The notes: a model not told the origin generated them from the letters alone. A stretch of 64,000 nt of DNA from Glaciozyma antarctica PI12 (GCA_002917775.1 KZ627157.1:312032-376031); one strand, 5' to 3'; counted from the stretch's first letter, positions 12,212 through 24,294 are shown. Numbers and translations: made by a program.

Positions 12212-13938
12212 CATGTCCAACATCCTCCAGTCCGCTATCGACACCGTCCGTGGTACCTCGGGCGTCGCCAAGCTCCTCCGCAAGTCTCCCGACGATGGTG
12301 CGCCTCCCTGCTCCCCGCGCCGACTGGCAGCTGCTGACGCCCCTACTCAAAGTCGTCGTCACGATGGCGCTCCGCTCGCCTACTGCCAAAGCCCGCAAGG
12401 GATCCTACAAGGACATGGCGACCGACGAGCTCCTTACCACTTTCCTCAAGGTACGGTACCCCGGTTGGAGATTGTGGGGTAGAGAGGCGGGGCGGGAGCT
12501 GACTCTTCTGGCGGTGTTGTAGGCCTCGATTCCCGCGATGAAGATTGATCCCGCTCTTGTCGGCGATATCTGCGTCGGTGAGTCGGTCTCCCCACCTGGT
12601 GTTCGGCAAGAGCTGATCAAGACCCCTGCTCAGGCACCGTCCTCTCCCCCAACGCCCCCTACGTCGCCCGCGCCTCCGCTCTTGCCGCTGGCTTCCCCGA
12701 TACTACCCCCGTCCAGGTCATCAACCGGTACGTCGAGCCGATTTGGAGGAGGAAGCTAAAAAGCTGACCCCCGGTTGCTTCTCAGCTTCTGCTCTTCGGG
12801 ACTCATGGCTGTTCAGGCCATCAGCAACTCGATCAGAAACGGCGAGATTGAGATTGGATACGCTGTCGGCTTCGAGAGCATGAGTGCCAAGTGCGTCTTT
12901 CCCTCGTCTCCGAAGGTCCTCCCCACTCACACCATCTCCCAGCCCCGACTCTGGAGCTTCCAGCTTCTGCGAAGACATCATGTCCCACCCCGTCGCCAAA
13001 GACTGTGTCTACCCGTGCGCTTTTGTCTCTGCCAGCTTCCAGCCGAACCAGCTAACCTTCTTGCTTCGCAGTATGGGTTGGACCTCGGAGAACGTCTCCA
13101 AGGACTTTAACATCTCTCGCGAGCGCATGGACGAGCTTGCCGCCATCTCCCACCAGCGCGCTTTTGCCGCCCAGCAGAGCGGCCGCTTCGACGCCGAGAT
13201 TCTCCCCCTCACCGTCCTCCAGCTCCCCAAGACTCCCGCCACTCCCGGAGCTCCCAAGCCCGAGCGCGTGCGCGTCACCGTCACCGCCGACGATGGCATT
13301 CGAGGCGATTCGACCAAGGAGGGCCTCTCCAAGATCCGCGCGGCGTTCCCTCAGTGGGGCAACGGAACGACGACGGGCGGTAACGCCAGTCAGATCACGG
13401 ATGGTGTCGCCGGTGTTCTCCTTATGACGAGGCGCAAGGCGGAGGAGCTTGGACTAGAGATCCTCGGCAAGCACATCTGCACCAGCACCGGAGGACTCGC
13501 TCCCCGAATCATGGGCATCGTGCGTTCACCCATCTCTTCGGCCAGCGACGTCGAGGCTGACGATTAGGACGCTTTGCAGGGACCTTCCGTTGCTATCCCT
13601 ATGGTGCTGGCTCGTGCCGGTATCACGGTTGACGACGTAGATCTTTTCGAGGTCAACGAGGCGTTCGCCTCCATGTTCGGGTACGCCTTCGTCGCTCGCT
13701 CCCTCTCTCCTTTGCTAACCCGCTTCCCAGGTACATGATCGACGTCTTTGGCCTCCCTCTCGAGAAGACCAACGTCAACGGAGGGGCGATCGCTCTTGGA
13801 CACCCTCTCGGCTGCACCGGTGCTCGCCAGGTCGCGACGGGTCTCGCTGAACTCAAGAGGAGGAACGGACGCGTGCTTGTAACGAGCATGTGCATCGGTC
13901 TCGGCATGGGGGCCGCAGCTTGTTGGGTATCCGAGTGA
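12212..13938 (+). CDS. POT1: 3-ketoacyl-CoA thiolase (acetyl-CoA acyltransferase, ACAA1/POT1 type)
   Basis: Last step of fatty-acid beta-oxidation: thiolytic release of acetyl-CoA from 3-ketoacyl-CoA, normally peroxisomal. The sequence follows ACAA1 throughout: [20 protein letters not shown], then [15 protein letters not shown]-type nucleophile Cys (NRFCSSG), [31 protein letters not shown], and [15 protein letters not shown]. It ends with [25 protein letters not shown] (catalytic His) and CIGLGMGAA (second Cys). Several introns interrupt it. Start ATG at 12212 gives [17 protein letters not shown]. No clear PTS2 (R/K-L/V/I-x5-H/Q-L/A) is visible near the N-terminus and the C-terminus ends ACWVSE, not a PTS1 tripeptide, so targeting is unexplained. 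Functional call is firm. Confidence 0.9.
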
Positions 13939-14439
13939 TTCGTGGTGTGTAGAGGTGCAACAGATCATTTTCATGGCCGTTTGCGAGAGAAATGACCCTC
14001 GCTCGCTCGGCAACCGCGCTCTTCCTCCTTTTCTTGCTTGTTTCTCTCGATTGTCACTCTCGACACCTATATTCAGAGGCTCTGCAATACTAGACTTACA
14101 GACGCTGGAGAGAGAGCCCGCTGAGAGCGACAACCTTCTCTCGCCGCACCTCTTTCAGTGGCGAAGCCTTACCAGTTTGACCTTGACTCGCCTTAGCCTC
14201 GAGTAGCAGTACTTTTGTACCACAAAAAGTTGGGAGAGAGCTGAATGGTGGGAATCAAGTTGACATCGTCCTCGTGTTCGAGAGGGATTCGTCGAGCAAG
14301 CGAAGCGACCTCGACTCTCCTGAGGTTTCATGGGCTTGAGTCAAGCTTGGATCAGGGTCGAACGCGGTATTCGAGCGAGCGACGGTACCTCGAGCTCTCG
14401 GAGTATCTCCAACGAATGCTGCTGTTGCTCAACGCCTAC
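13939..14439. other. convergent intergenic region, thiolase / AP-3 delta
   Basis: Tail-to-tail gap between the thiolase (plus) and AP-3 delta (minus). It contains pyrimidine-rich and mildly AT-rich stretches consistent with two 3' UTRs. No conserved ORF, tRNA or repeat was recognised. Confidence 0.4.
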
Positions 14440-17400
14440 TCAAACGACCTCCTCCTTCTTCTTCTTCTTCCCCTTCTCCCCCGGCTCTTTCCGCTTCTTC
14501 TTCACCACCTTGGTCACCACTCCCTCCGTCGCGACGCTCTCCACCTTCTCCTCCTCCTTCTCCTCCACCACTTCCACCTCCACCTCCCTCGCCACCTCCA
14601 TCCCCTCTGGCATCTCCCCATCCACATCAATATGCACAGGCGGAGGTGTCGGTACTCGAGGCGGAGGAGAGGGCGCACGCTTCTTTGATGCGGGCGCAAA
14701 GTCGAGAGAGAGCTGGACGATGGGGATAGAATCAATGTCGTCCTCATCGTCGACCGTAGGCGGAGGAGCGGAGGAGCCGACGTAGTAGGGATCTTCTCGC
14801 TGTCGTTCGAGTCGTTCGGCCTTGAGCTGCGAATGCCAATCTATCAGCCACCACGCGCACGAAAAGAGAGAAGAACGCACACGAGCCAGTTCCTCGGGAT
14901 CCTCCTCCACCACCTCCCTCCTCTTCCCCTTCCCCTTGATCCCCTTCCTCCCCTTCTTCCTCTCCCCACCCTCCACCACCGTCGCCCTCCCCACCGCTCT
15001 CCCAAACTCGTCCACCTCCTCCTCCTGCTCCTCCTCCTCTCGCCTCCTCGCACGCGGAACGATGACGAGATCGAGGTTGAGTCCCTCGGGAAGAGCGACC
15101 ATGCTCTGCGCCTTGGGATTGACGGGATTAAGCTCGTGCGCTCCAAACAGCGGCGCCAGGAGTCCCAAACACGCCGGAGGAAGCTTCGCGCCGCTCTCCT
15201 CGAAGCCTTGCCCATCATGCGGTTCCTCCTCCGTCGATCCAAACCCGTTCTCCGCTCGTTCGACCGGTCGCGGCGCGTCTAACCCCTTCCGCACGAGCTC
15301 CAACAACCCGCGTAACTCGGCCGCTCGTTCCTGCAGCTCTGTATCCTCGTTCGTCGCGCAGCTCGCGAGTTGGGCTTCGAGAGCGAGAGTGACTGAGCGA
15401 ATTTGGTCGAGGTCGGATTCGGCCCAGTGAGATGCGAGGCAGGAGAGCCAGTGGGCGTAGATCTTGATTCCGTTGTGGATATATAGGGCGAGGATGCGGG
15501 GAGGGAGAGAGGAGGTCGTGTTGGAGCCGAAGAGGGAGGCGATGACGGGTCGAGGGTCTTGGAGCTCTCTACGTACGCGAGGAGGGGTTAGACGAGGACG
15601 AGGGGAGGAGGGGAGGGACGCACTGGCAGTACTCGCCGCAAATCCAAGCTGCTGCGCCTAGGACCTCGGCCACGTCCGCGCCTTCGCCATTCTCGAGAAA
15701 ATCCTCGTCTTCGAGCAGCTGCGCCATCTTCCGCACCGCATAAGGCCGAATCGCCTTGACGCGCGCCGCAACGTCGACCAGCTGATCCCGCAGGCTCGTC
15801 CCCAAGCTCGTACTCGTCGCCGGTGCTGCCGGATCCTGCGAAAGGAGGAGCGAGATGTACGACAGCTCTGCGAGTTTGTCGATGTACCATTCAAAGTTGG
15901 AGACGTGAGCGTAGGTCGCGTGGGAGCACATGCGGAGGATGAGGGCGACGAGGGAGGTGCGGTATGAAGTTGAGAGGATGACGGGGCCGGCGGGAGGAGT
16001 AGCGTCAGGCGTTTGTTGGGCTTGGAGTCGGGAGGCGACCGAGGCGGTGGGGAGAGGAGTGGGATGGAGGTGGGTCATGAGGCGCTGGACGATGGGTTGG
16101 AGGGAGCGACGGTCGACCTGAGATCTCGCCGTAAGTAGGAGATTGGAGAGAGCAGAGAAGAAAGACGCACCATTCCTTCGACGAGGTCGAGAGCACGCAT
16201 GCGAATCGACATGTCGGGGTCGTCGATGCAGGAAAGGATGGTGTCGTGGTGCGTTGCGACGAGGTGAGGGTGGGTGGGGAGAATCTTGACGAGAGCAACG
16301 AGGGCGATGTACCGTACTGTAAGCGTGGCGTACCCGATTTAGCTACCTATAAACGAAAAGAAAGAGCGAGAAGTATAACGCACGGTTTTGATCGACATCC
16401 TCGAGGAATCCCTTGAGCTTGCCCACGCAGGTTGCCGCAAGAGCATCTCCTTCCCTCCCGTTCAGCATCCCTCCAACGATCGAAGTTTGGATGCATTCGA
16501 AGAGCAGCGACATCGCAGGAGTCGTCTCGATGAGCTCCGTCAGTGGCGGTACGAGCTTCTTGACGAGTCGAGGCTCCATGGGAGTCAACACAGCAAACTG
16601 TTCGCAATCCACATCAGCTCGTCTCGTCGCTCCCTGCTCCCCAGCTGAACTCACCAGCTTGATGATCTTGATGAGCATCCAGTTGTTCGTGCTCCCCGTC
16701 AAAAGTCCAAACAACTCCGGCGCCAACGGCAAGTACGTTCCCGGGTCCTTCCTCGCCAGCTCGCAGATGAGGTTCACCGTCGCCGACACGACTCCAACAT
16801 CCTCGTCCGCCAGCCGCTCCCGCAATCTCTCAATCCACGGATCCTCCCCTGGCTCCTCCCTTCCCGTTCCTAGCTCGATGACTCCAGGCCAGCTCCGAAC
16901 GACGCGCCACATGACGAGCATAGTCTGTTTTCGAACTTGAGGGCGCGAATGGGCGAGCATGGAGAGGAGGTCGGGAGCGAGGTCGTGCGCTAGGGAAGGG
17001 GTGAGGAGGAGGGAGACGGCCGAGAGAGTCGAAAGGAGGTGGGCGACGGTGAGGGAGGATGGAGAGGAGGAGAAGAGTGAGGTGGGAGGCGAGAGGAGGT
17101 CCTGTTGGGAGTCGGGTGAGCTGGGAGCAAGGAGGTGGGGGAGGGAGAGCGCACCTTCTTGACGAGGTTGACGACGAGGACGGCGACCTCCGTCTCCTTG
17201 TCAAAGCACTGCGAGGCAGCTAGGTACCCGATTGACTTGATATGGTACTTGGTGCTGCTCATACACTCGACGATGGCGAATGCGGCGAACGAGATAGAGT
17301 ACCCCAGCATCTCGAGCTGTCGACGACGACGTTAGCTCTCCTCCAGCGCCTGTCCCTTTCGCAAAGTAGTTCACATAGACCAGCTTGAGCACAGCAGCGG

Positions 17401-17586
17401 CCTTGACTTCGATATCCTTGCTCTTGATCTCCTTGCGCGTCTCGTTGAGAGCTTGCTGGATGACGACCTCCTCCTGGTTCTTGTTGGCTCGGAGCGCCTT
17501 GATGAGTCCTGTTCGGGTTGTGAGCTTAGCAGGTCGTAGTTCGCTTCGGCTCAGGCGTGCTCACCAGCCACATCCTGCTCGAACAT
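14440..17586 (-). CDS. APL5: AP-3 adaptor complex delta subunit
   Basis: Large subunit of the AP-3 coat, which sorts cargo from Golgi/endosomes to the vacuole. Start at 17586 reads MFEQDVAG, then after an intron LIKALRANKNQEEVVIQQAL. It continues EIKSKDIEVKAAAVLKLVY, LGYSISFAAFAIVECMSS, KYHIKSIGYLAASQCFDKE, QVRKQTMLVMWRVVRSWPG and the NNWMLIKIIKL block typical of adaptin trunks. The C-terminus carries the AP-3 delta signature around LKAERLERQREDPYYVGSS and DDIDSIPIVQLSLDF, ending in a Lys-rich tail. About nine introns are present. It is head-to-head with the CK2 beta gene, whose leader starts within a few hundred bases. Length, near 900 residues, fits the family. Confidence 0.88.
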
Positions 17587-18191
17587 GGCGAGGTGCTCCC
17601 CTACGCCGAAGGTGCTTCGAGTTGAGAGGTGCCGTGAGGGTTGGGAGTGGTCTGAGCGTGTAGACTGCCTGCTAAGCTTACGGCTGAGCTTGTGGCTGAG
17701 CTTGGAGGAGAGCTCTAGTAGTGGGAGGATGTAGCTGAACGACCGCGTACTCGCAGCTGCCCCAGTCGAGAGGACGAGCCCCCCTGCCAAAGTCGAGCCC
17801 GGTGTCCTCTTCGAGCTCTTCCCTGCGAGTTGCTTCTCTTCCTGCTTCGCCAGCGCATTCCCAAGTAAGTCGCCCTCTTGAGGAACGTCGTCTCCGCCAG
17901 CCTCCGCTAACCAAAGCTCGCCCAGTCCCCCCGCCCCGAAACTCCTCCTCCTCCTCCCCCTTCCTCCCCCCAAACGACAAAACGTCTCACTCGGTTGACC
18001 TCCCCCTTCCTCCTCTTAAACGTCGCCGCATCACTCGCGCGTCCTCCGCGACCCCTCCCGCCGTCTCCGCTACCGTCAGGTCATCAGGAAGAACTCGAGC
18101 GCTCGACGCAAGGCTGCTGGAACCATTAGAGTCAGGGCAGTCGCAACTCAACTCGAACAGCGCTCTTGTGGACGATAGTATCGAGACGATC
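17587..18191. promoter_or_regulatory. divergent promoter and spliced 5' leader of CK2 beta
   Basis: Between the AP-3 delta ATG (17586, minus) and the CK2 beta start (18192, plus). The right part looks like a transcribed leader: a 5' UTR intron is suggested at 17867-17927 (GTAAGT donor, CTAAC branch, CCCAG acceptor). The exon 17928-18192 that follows is open in one frame but lacks any ATG in it. Confidence 0.4.
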
Positions 18192-19260
18192 AGTGAGTCG
18201 TCGTGGTCTGCTCGTGTGACGAGACTGGGAGGGAGAGGACGGCTTCCACGCAGATGAGAGGAGGACCGTTGCTGGAGTAGGCCTGGGAAGGTCGACGCGC
18301 CAGTGTGCGTGACTGTGCTTGCTTGTGTAGAGGCAGGGCTGTCACGTACGCGTACGGCTCAGAGTGCAGCTACAGCAACTTCGCTCCCGCCCCCGCTGAA
18401 CAACCGCTGACCTCCTTTCCTCTCCTCCCAGTGGACGAACTCTCCAACTCCTCCTCCGCCTCGTACGCCAACAGCTGGATCGCGTGGTTCCTCGCGAGCA
18501 AGGGCAACGAGTACTTTTGCGAAGTGGACGACGAGTACATCGTCGACCGCTTCAACCTCACGGGATTGAACGCCGAGGTGCAAGGGTACAGCGGCGCGTT
18601 GGAGCTCATCACCGACACAGCTGGTGCGTTCCTCTTGCGGCGTGGAATGGCGCGAATGGAAGCTTACCCTGCAGTTGGAAACGCAGCGGACGAAGACCTC
18701 AACGACGAGCAGCGCGACGCCCTCGAAGCCTCCGCTCGACACCTCTACGGCCTCATCCACGCCCGCTTCATCATCACCTCACGCGGACTCGCCAAGATGG
18801 TTCGTTCCCCCTCCCTCCCAATCCTCACGCTAGCTAACCTCTCGCACAGATCGAAAAGTACAAGAAGGGCGACTTTGGGCGCTGCCCTCGCGTCCTCTGC
18901 TACGGCCAAGCTCTCCTCCCTCTCGGCCTCTCGGACGTTGCGTACCAAAAAGCCGTCAAGCTCTACTGCCCCCGTTGCGAGGACCTCTACTCCCCCAAAT
19001 CCTCTCGACACGGCGCGATCGACGGCGCCTATTTCGGCAGCACGTTCGCGCACATGCTCTTCATGGTGTACCCGGGCATGATCCCGTCCAAGAGCGTGCC
19101 GGGAGCTGGGGCGGGAGGACAGGGACAGGGAGGACCGCAGGGAGGATTGGCGAGTGGGGCTGCGAGCAAGGTCGAGAGGATTCGGCCCAAGATCTTTGGG
19201 TTCAAGGTGCATGAGGGGGCGAGGTTGCAGAGGTGGCAGGAGGGCGTTAGGGACAAGTGA
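18192..19260 (+). CDS. CKB1: casein kinase II regulatory (beta) subunit
   Basis: Regulatory dimer of the constitutive Ser/Thr kinase CK2; stabilises the holoenzyme and helps pick substrates. Family landmarks: WIAWFLASKGNEYFCEVDDE, YIVDRFNLTGLNAEV, LYGLIHARFIITSRGLAKM, the Zn-binding CPRVLC and CPRCEDLY pair, then SSRHGAIDGAYFGSTFAHML and PKIFGFKVHE. A Gly/Gln-rich insert precedes the last motif. Start: exon 18432 onward begins TGGACGAACTC after a CCCAG acceptor, and the preceding exon ends ...ATCA before GTGAGT. Splicing out 18193-18431 makes the ATG of MDELSNSSSAS; no other in-frame ATG lies before the kinase-binding domain. Whether it is the Ckb1 or Ckb2 orthologue is not decided. Confidence 0.85.
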
Positions 19261-19602
19261 GTTTGTTCCTTTTTGGGTCAGTGGGAGTAGAGCTGATGAG
19301 GTTGGGAAACGAAAGGCAGATCCTTAGGCTTGAGCAGCACGAGAGGGACGGCGCGCTCGATTGAAGGGAGCGAGGGAGATGGGGGACGGGGGGCGTTGCA
19401 TTTACAGGCGTCGCTTCGTGGGCTTCTTTGTAATGGCTTGTAGGCAAGACGTTTCGCGAGAGTCGGTCGCGAGGGTCAGAACGTTCTGATCTCTCTCGAT
19501 TCTCCCGCGTGCGGATTCGGCGCGATGCAAAGCGTGCCTCTATTACTGCAGATCCCGTCACGCCGCCGAGCGAATTCCCTATGCCCTCCTGCTGCTCCAC
19601 GC
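19261..19602. other. convergent intergenic region, CK2 beta / epimerase
   Basis: About 340 bp of tail-to-tail spacer, presumably two 3' UTRs. A minus-strand open frame covers part of it but matches nothing and runs out of frame with the epimerase. No further feature was seen. Confidence 0.35.
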
Positions 19603-21110
19603 TCACTGGGTTGCGTAGCCGTTGGGGTTCTTCCTGCTCGTCGACAGGAGGGTCAGTTGTGCTCCTAATCGAGGGGAAGAAGAACGCACGACTGCCAGTT
19701 CCACTGATCACGGCACATCTCGGTGAGGACACGGGGAGCCTTGAAGCCCAGCTCCTTCTCCGCGAGCGCAGGGTCGGCCGTGAGGTCGGGAACGTCTCCA
19801 ACACTGCGTCGGCACCAATCAGCTCTCGCTCCCAATCATACGGACGAAGAAAGGACGCACCGACGACCGATAATCTCGTACTTGTAGTCGAACCCCGACG
19901 CAGCCTTCATCGCCGCGACCATCTCGAGGACGCTCATTCCCTTGCCCTTGCCGAGGTTGTACGCCTTGTACTTGCCGCCACTTCCTCCGAATCCAGTCGA
20001 CGCAGCTCCCTCGGAGGGCGCAAAGGTCGACTCGTTCTCGAGCGCGGCGAGCGAGTCGACGTGACCTTGTGCGAGGTCCATCACTGTGCGACGAAGCGAT
20101 AGTTCAGCAGAGCTCGCTCGCGAGGAAGTGGGAGGAACGCACCGTGGATGTAGTCACGCACGCAGGTTCCATCGGGCGTAGGATAGTCGGTTCCAAAGAT
20201 CTTGAGGGCGAACTCGGCGAACTTGCCCGTCGCCATCTGCGCCAAAAGGGGCAAGAGGTTCCCAGGCTTCCCGCGGGGGTCCTCTCCAATCTCGCCCGAG
20301 GGGTGCGCGCCAGCGGGGTTGAAGTAGCGCAGTCCGATCGCGCGCCAGAGATCGGGCTTCGAGTCGCAGACGTCCTTGATGATGAGCTCCGACATGTACT
20401 TGGTGCGGCCGTAGACGGACTCGGGCGCGAGAGGGGAGGACTCGGGAATGGGGATCGTGGGAGGGACGCCGTAGACGGTGGCGGAGGAGGAGTAGACGAG
20501 GCGGTGGACGTTGTACTTCTCCATCATCTGCACGTGCGGAGGAGGGGATCAGCTGGGGAGCGGGAGGGGGGGTGGAAGGGGAGGAACGCACGCCGATGAG
20601 GTTGATGGTGGCAGAGATGTTGTTCTCGTAGTACTGGATAGGCTTCTCCGCACTCTCCCCAACGGCCTTGTGAGCAGCGACTGCGATAACTGCGTGGATA
20701 CCGCCCTTGGACTCGTACGCCTTGAAAACCTTCTCAATGTCGTCCTTGATCGTGATATCGCCTTCGAAGAGGTCAATCTTGCAGTCGGCCTTGTCGGCGT
20801 CGGTGGCATCGGCAGGGAGCGCCTCGAGGGCGAGCTTGGAGACACGGTCGAGGGCGGCGGGGAAGGAGTTGGAGAAACTGAAGCGGCGTGCGTCAGCTGG
20901 GCGCCTGGGGAAGATGGGACAGCTGAAAACGCACTTGTCGATGGTAACGACGCGGTAGTCGCCACTGAGAACGCAGCAGAGGGCGATGTGGGATCCTGGA
21001 GAATCCGAGATGGTTCAGCTGCGCGTTTGGCAACGCGCTGGAGGAGGGCTGGACTGACCGATGTATCCGCACGCGCCGGTGACGAGAATGGTCTTGCGGG
21101 TGGAGGTCAT
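19603..21110 (-). CDS. GAL10: UDP-glucose 4-epimerase
   Basis: Interconverts UDP-galactose and UDP-glucose (Leloir pathway), cytosolic, NAD-dependent extended SDR. Start at 21110: [18 protein letters not shown] shows the Rossmann glycine motif. Exons continue [41 protein letters not shown], the catalytic Y-x3-K in [28 protein letters not shown] and [12 protein letters not shown]. Near the end are [15 protein letters not shown] and the terminal [14 protein letters not shown], split by the last intron (acceptor GAGCAG). Six or so introns. Only the epimerase domain is present; the mutarotase domain fused in S. cerevisiae Gal10 is absent, so the protein is of GalE/GALE size, about 375-385 residues. 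Confidence 0.92.
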
Positions 21111-21622
21111 GGTTTGGGGAGCGTATGGGAGTTGAGGGAGAGGGCGAGGGAGAGGGAGAGTGGGGTGATGAGGAGGCTGGCCTGGTCGGGAGAGCTGAGT
21201 TCCGGTGTTGATGAGTCGCGGTGGTTGAGATAGAATAGAGGACGAGAGAGTGGGCACCGGGGAAGGAGGATAAGATGGAACGGAGGTGTGGAGGGAGGAA
21301 GAGAGCTTCCCAGCTGCGCCCACGTCGACGAGATCTCGCAGCTGGGCCTAGCTGAGCGAGCTGAGAAGGATCGCCCAGTTCGCCTTCCGTACCTGAGAGC
21401 TGCTGTGCCTGAGAGTACGTTCCTGGTAAGAAAACTAGCTTTGACCTGGAGAGAGAGCAGATGCCGCGTCCCTCGCAGTGAACCACCGGACTCCGACGGC
21501 CCTGAGTCGAGGCGCGGTCGACGAAGCCGCTCTCTCAAACACGGCAAATTCCAAAGGGGAATGCAAATGCGAATGTCCTTGCAGGCTGCCAGGCTGTTGC
21601 CCTTGCCGTTTCCAGCGAGCCC
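21111..21622. other. intergenic, epimerase promoter side
   Basis: About 510 bp between the epimerase ATG and the stop of the upstream minus-strand gene. Carries the epimerase promoter and leader. Open frames here are short and unlike known proteins; no repeat or RNA was seen. Confidence 0.35.
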
Positions 21623-22383
21623 TCAGTGCGAGCCCATCTTCCTCTTCTCCGCCTTCGCCCAGTCCTTCTTCTCCTTCGCCTGCGCCCTTCGCAACTTCGT
21701 CTTGGCCTGCTTCGGCTTGATCGTCGCCAGCTCCATCAGAGTTGAGTTGCGGTTGAAGATGTCGTGCGTCCACCCTTGGTAGTTATCGACGTCGAGGGAA
21801 GGATCGAGCATCGCAGAGACGTCGAGGCGCGCCATGCGGGTGAAGCCGTAGCTCTGTGAAGAGCTCAGGGTTGTCCGGCAGGTACTTGAGCTTGGAAATG
21901 AAGCGGCACAGCGGTTTTACACCCTGTAGCGAGTCGTTAGCTCTCGGCCCCACTTGGCGAAGCATCACGTACACTGGGCGCCTGCTCCTGCTCGCCCGTC
22001 CCTCCCTCGCCGTTCCCTCCATCCTCGCTCCACCCCGTCCTCTCCCCTCCCTCGTAGACCTCCTTAGCTCCATAATTCGCCATCGTGCCGAACGTATCCG
22101 GTTCATCGACGAGAATATCGGGCTCCGCTCCGTCGACCTCCTGACTCGCTTCGCTCGACTCGCTCGTACAGTGGGAGTAGGCGAGAGAGCTACCCGACGT
22201 GCTGGACAAAGCAGGCGAGTGGGACGTCTGGCTACCGTAGTCGAAGGTGACGAAGGAGGCGGAGACGGGGTTCGACGTCGGTGGGAGCCGAACGAGATCT
22301 GGAGCAAGGAGGGGTTAGACGTGCGAGATGGGCGGCAGCGAGGGCTTACTGAGGGCTGCGAGGAACAAGGGATCCAGATTCAT
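21623..22383 (-). CDS. small protein with half of an HSF-like DNA-binding domain
   Basis: A short four-exon gene. Start at 22383 gives MNLDPLFLAALN; an acidic Ser/Glu/Gly-rich middle follows. After an intron with GTGTACG donor, the frame reads CKTAVPLHFQAQ, and after a GTACCT intron SYGFTRMARLDVSAML, then NYQGWTHDIFNRNSTL and a Lys/Arg-rich end. The run QSYGFTRM...WTHDIFNR...IKPK recalls the second half of heat-shock-factor DNA-binding domains (QLNxYGFxR...FxHPxFxR...IKR). The first half of that domain was not found. It could be a reduced HSF-type regulator or an unrelated protein. Splice phases are consistent, which supports a real gene; function is inference. Confidence 0.5.
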
Positions 22384-22638
22384 GGTGAGGAAGGTGGAGG
22401 CCGAAGGAAGACGGACGAACCCCCTGCAGTCGAAAGTCAGCCGTCGGGGCGTCCGCCGGAGATGCGAGTCGACCTTCTTTCCGCTCGTCCCCCGATCCAG
22501 CTGAAAATATAAACGAGCACGTAGAGATGAGCCGGGCGAGCAGAAGAACCAAGCAGCAGACGAAAGAACAACATTACATGTCCGAGCGAAGCACTTCCTC
22601 CCGAATCCCCGATTGGAGCCTCCCCGTCGTAGACTTCG

Positions 22639-24042
22639 CTAGGTAGTAACGACGATGGCGATAATGATGCCGATGACAGCGAGGATGGCAAGGAAGATGC
22701 CGAACAGCCACCACCTGTAGAGAGCCAAGTCTTGTCAGCTACGCCTCGACGCGATTGCGAGAAGATGAGCCGACGCACTTCTTCTTCCTCGCTGCCGCTG
22801 CCAGCTTCTTGCCCTTCGACACCTGAACCCCCCTATCGAAGCAAGTTAGCAATGCTCGCGCGTAACGAGCAGCTCGAAAACTCACCCTTCGCGCACATCC
22901 GATTCGACGACCCCCGCGTTTCGCTCGATGTCGACGACGTCGTCGTGCTGCTCGTAGACCAACGTCGCCATCTAGTGAAGCAGCTCATCAGCACCCTGCT
23001 TCTTCGTTCCTTCACGAGCGAGCTCACGTCGTTCATCAGCTGCCCGAGCTCGGTAATCGTCTTCTCGAGCTCCCGAACGTCGGCGTTGCGCGACTGAGCC
23101 TCGGCAAACGCCAGCCTGGCTTCGTTCTGACGAGATTGGACGAGCTTCGAGACAGATCGGAGGTGAAGTTAGCCTCGCGGGTCGAAGAGCGCAGGGGAGA
23201 CGACCGCACAGCTTGCGCAAAGACCTGCGCACCTCCTTCCACCCCGCGGAGAGCAGCACCAATCTCCTCAGGCGTAGCGTCGAGCTTAACTTTGAAGGAA
23301 CGCAAGGTCAGCCATCGCAAGAATGGCTCGTACGAAACGAGGGACGCACCGATCCGATACTGACGCTCCGCCCTCGAGCGATACGCCTCCCTCGCCTTCT
23401 TCTCCGCCACGCTGCACTCGCTCAACGCTTGCGAGAAGCTCTTCTGAAGTCCCTCAATATGAACCCTGCGAACCCGGTGTCCCTCCTCCGCAAGCGACGC
23501 CCTCCGGTTCCGCTCGTTCATCTCGACGATCCGATTTCGCAGCGCGCTCGTGAGCTCCCTCGTCTGCGTCCTGAGCTCCTGGACCTCGTTCGAGAAGTCA
23601 GCACGCTCTCGCTCGTTCGTCGTTGCGAGATGGCGCGAGTGGGCGTTCGCGAGCTGAGCCGTCGTCCTGCGGAGGTCGGCGATGCGCTGGCGGACCTCGT
23701 CGACCTGCGCTAGATCGTCAGCTTCCCTGTCCCTCGCCTTGCGAGCTTCCTCCTGCTCTCTGCCCGCCGAGAAGCTGCGATAAGAGCTCACCTCCTTCAA
23801 GAAGTCCTCCATGCTCCCTCCGCCGTTCGCGCTCGCGACGGGCTGCATCGCAAACGCATTGCCAGAGGGAGAAGGCACTGCGCTGTAGCCGGGCTAAGAT
23901 AACCTGCGTCAATTGGAAAGCGATAAGGAGAGATAAGGAACCCCGAACCTGTCGAAGGTGAGGGGTCCTTGAGCGCGCGGAACGTGCAGGGATCGAAACT
24001 CGAGCTCACCGGAAGGTTGACAAGGCGATCGCGAGGAGGCAT
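22639..24042 (-). CDS. Qa-SNARE syntaxin, plasma-membrane Sso/Psy1 type
   Basis: t-SNARE that drives fusion of secretory vesicles with the plasma membrane. Start 24042: MPPRDRLVNLP joins to PGYSAVPSPSGNAFAMQ. The Habc region includes MEDFLKEVSSYRSF, VQELRTQTRELTSALRNRI and SVAEKKAREAYRSRAERQYR. The SNARE helix follows, ARLAFAEAQSRNADVREL then LGQLMNDMATLVYEQHDDVV, with the expected layer-0 Gln in LVYEQ. Then a Lys-rich linker and one C-terminal membrane anchor (WWLFGIFLAILAVIGIIIA) ending at 22639. Six or so introns. Order of domains and tail anchor make the call secure. Confidence 0.85.
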
Positions 24043-24294
24043 TTCGTGTGCGAGAGCTTCGAGCAGTTGGGTCGTCCGTGAGGAGAGCGGGAGAGGAGAA
24101 AGCGAACGAGAGGCTCAAACGGAACTCCGAGGAGGCAGAGGGGTCCGCCCTTCTCCCGATGATCCAACATATTTACAATACAAAGACGACATATATCCTC
24201 GTCTTAGAAGGGACTCCAGGTCCTAGACTCTGCAGAACGAACGTTCGTGAGCTTCTCTCCCTCCTCGATCCGACGTCTCCTCCGAAACTCACCT

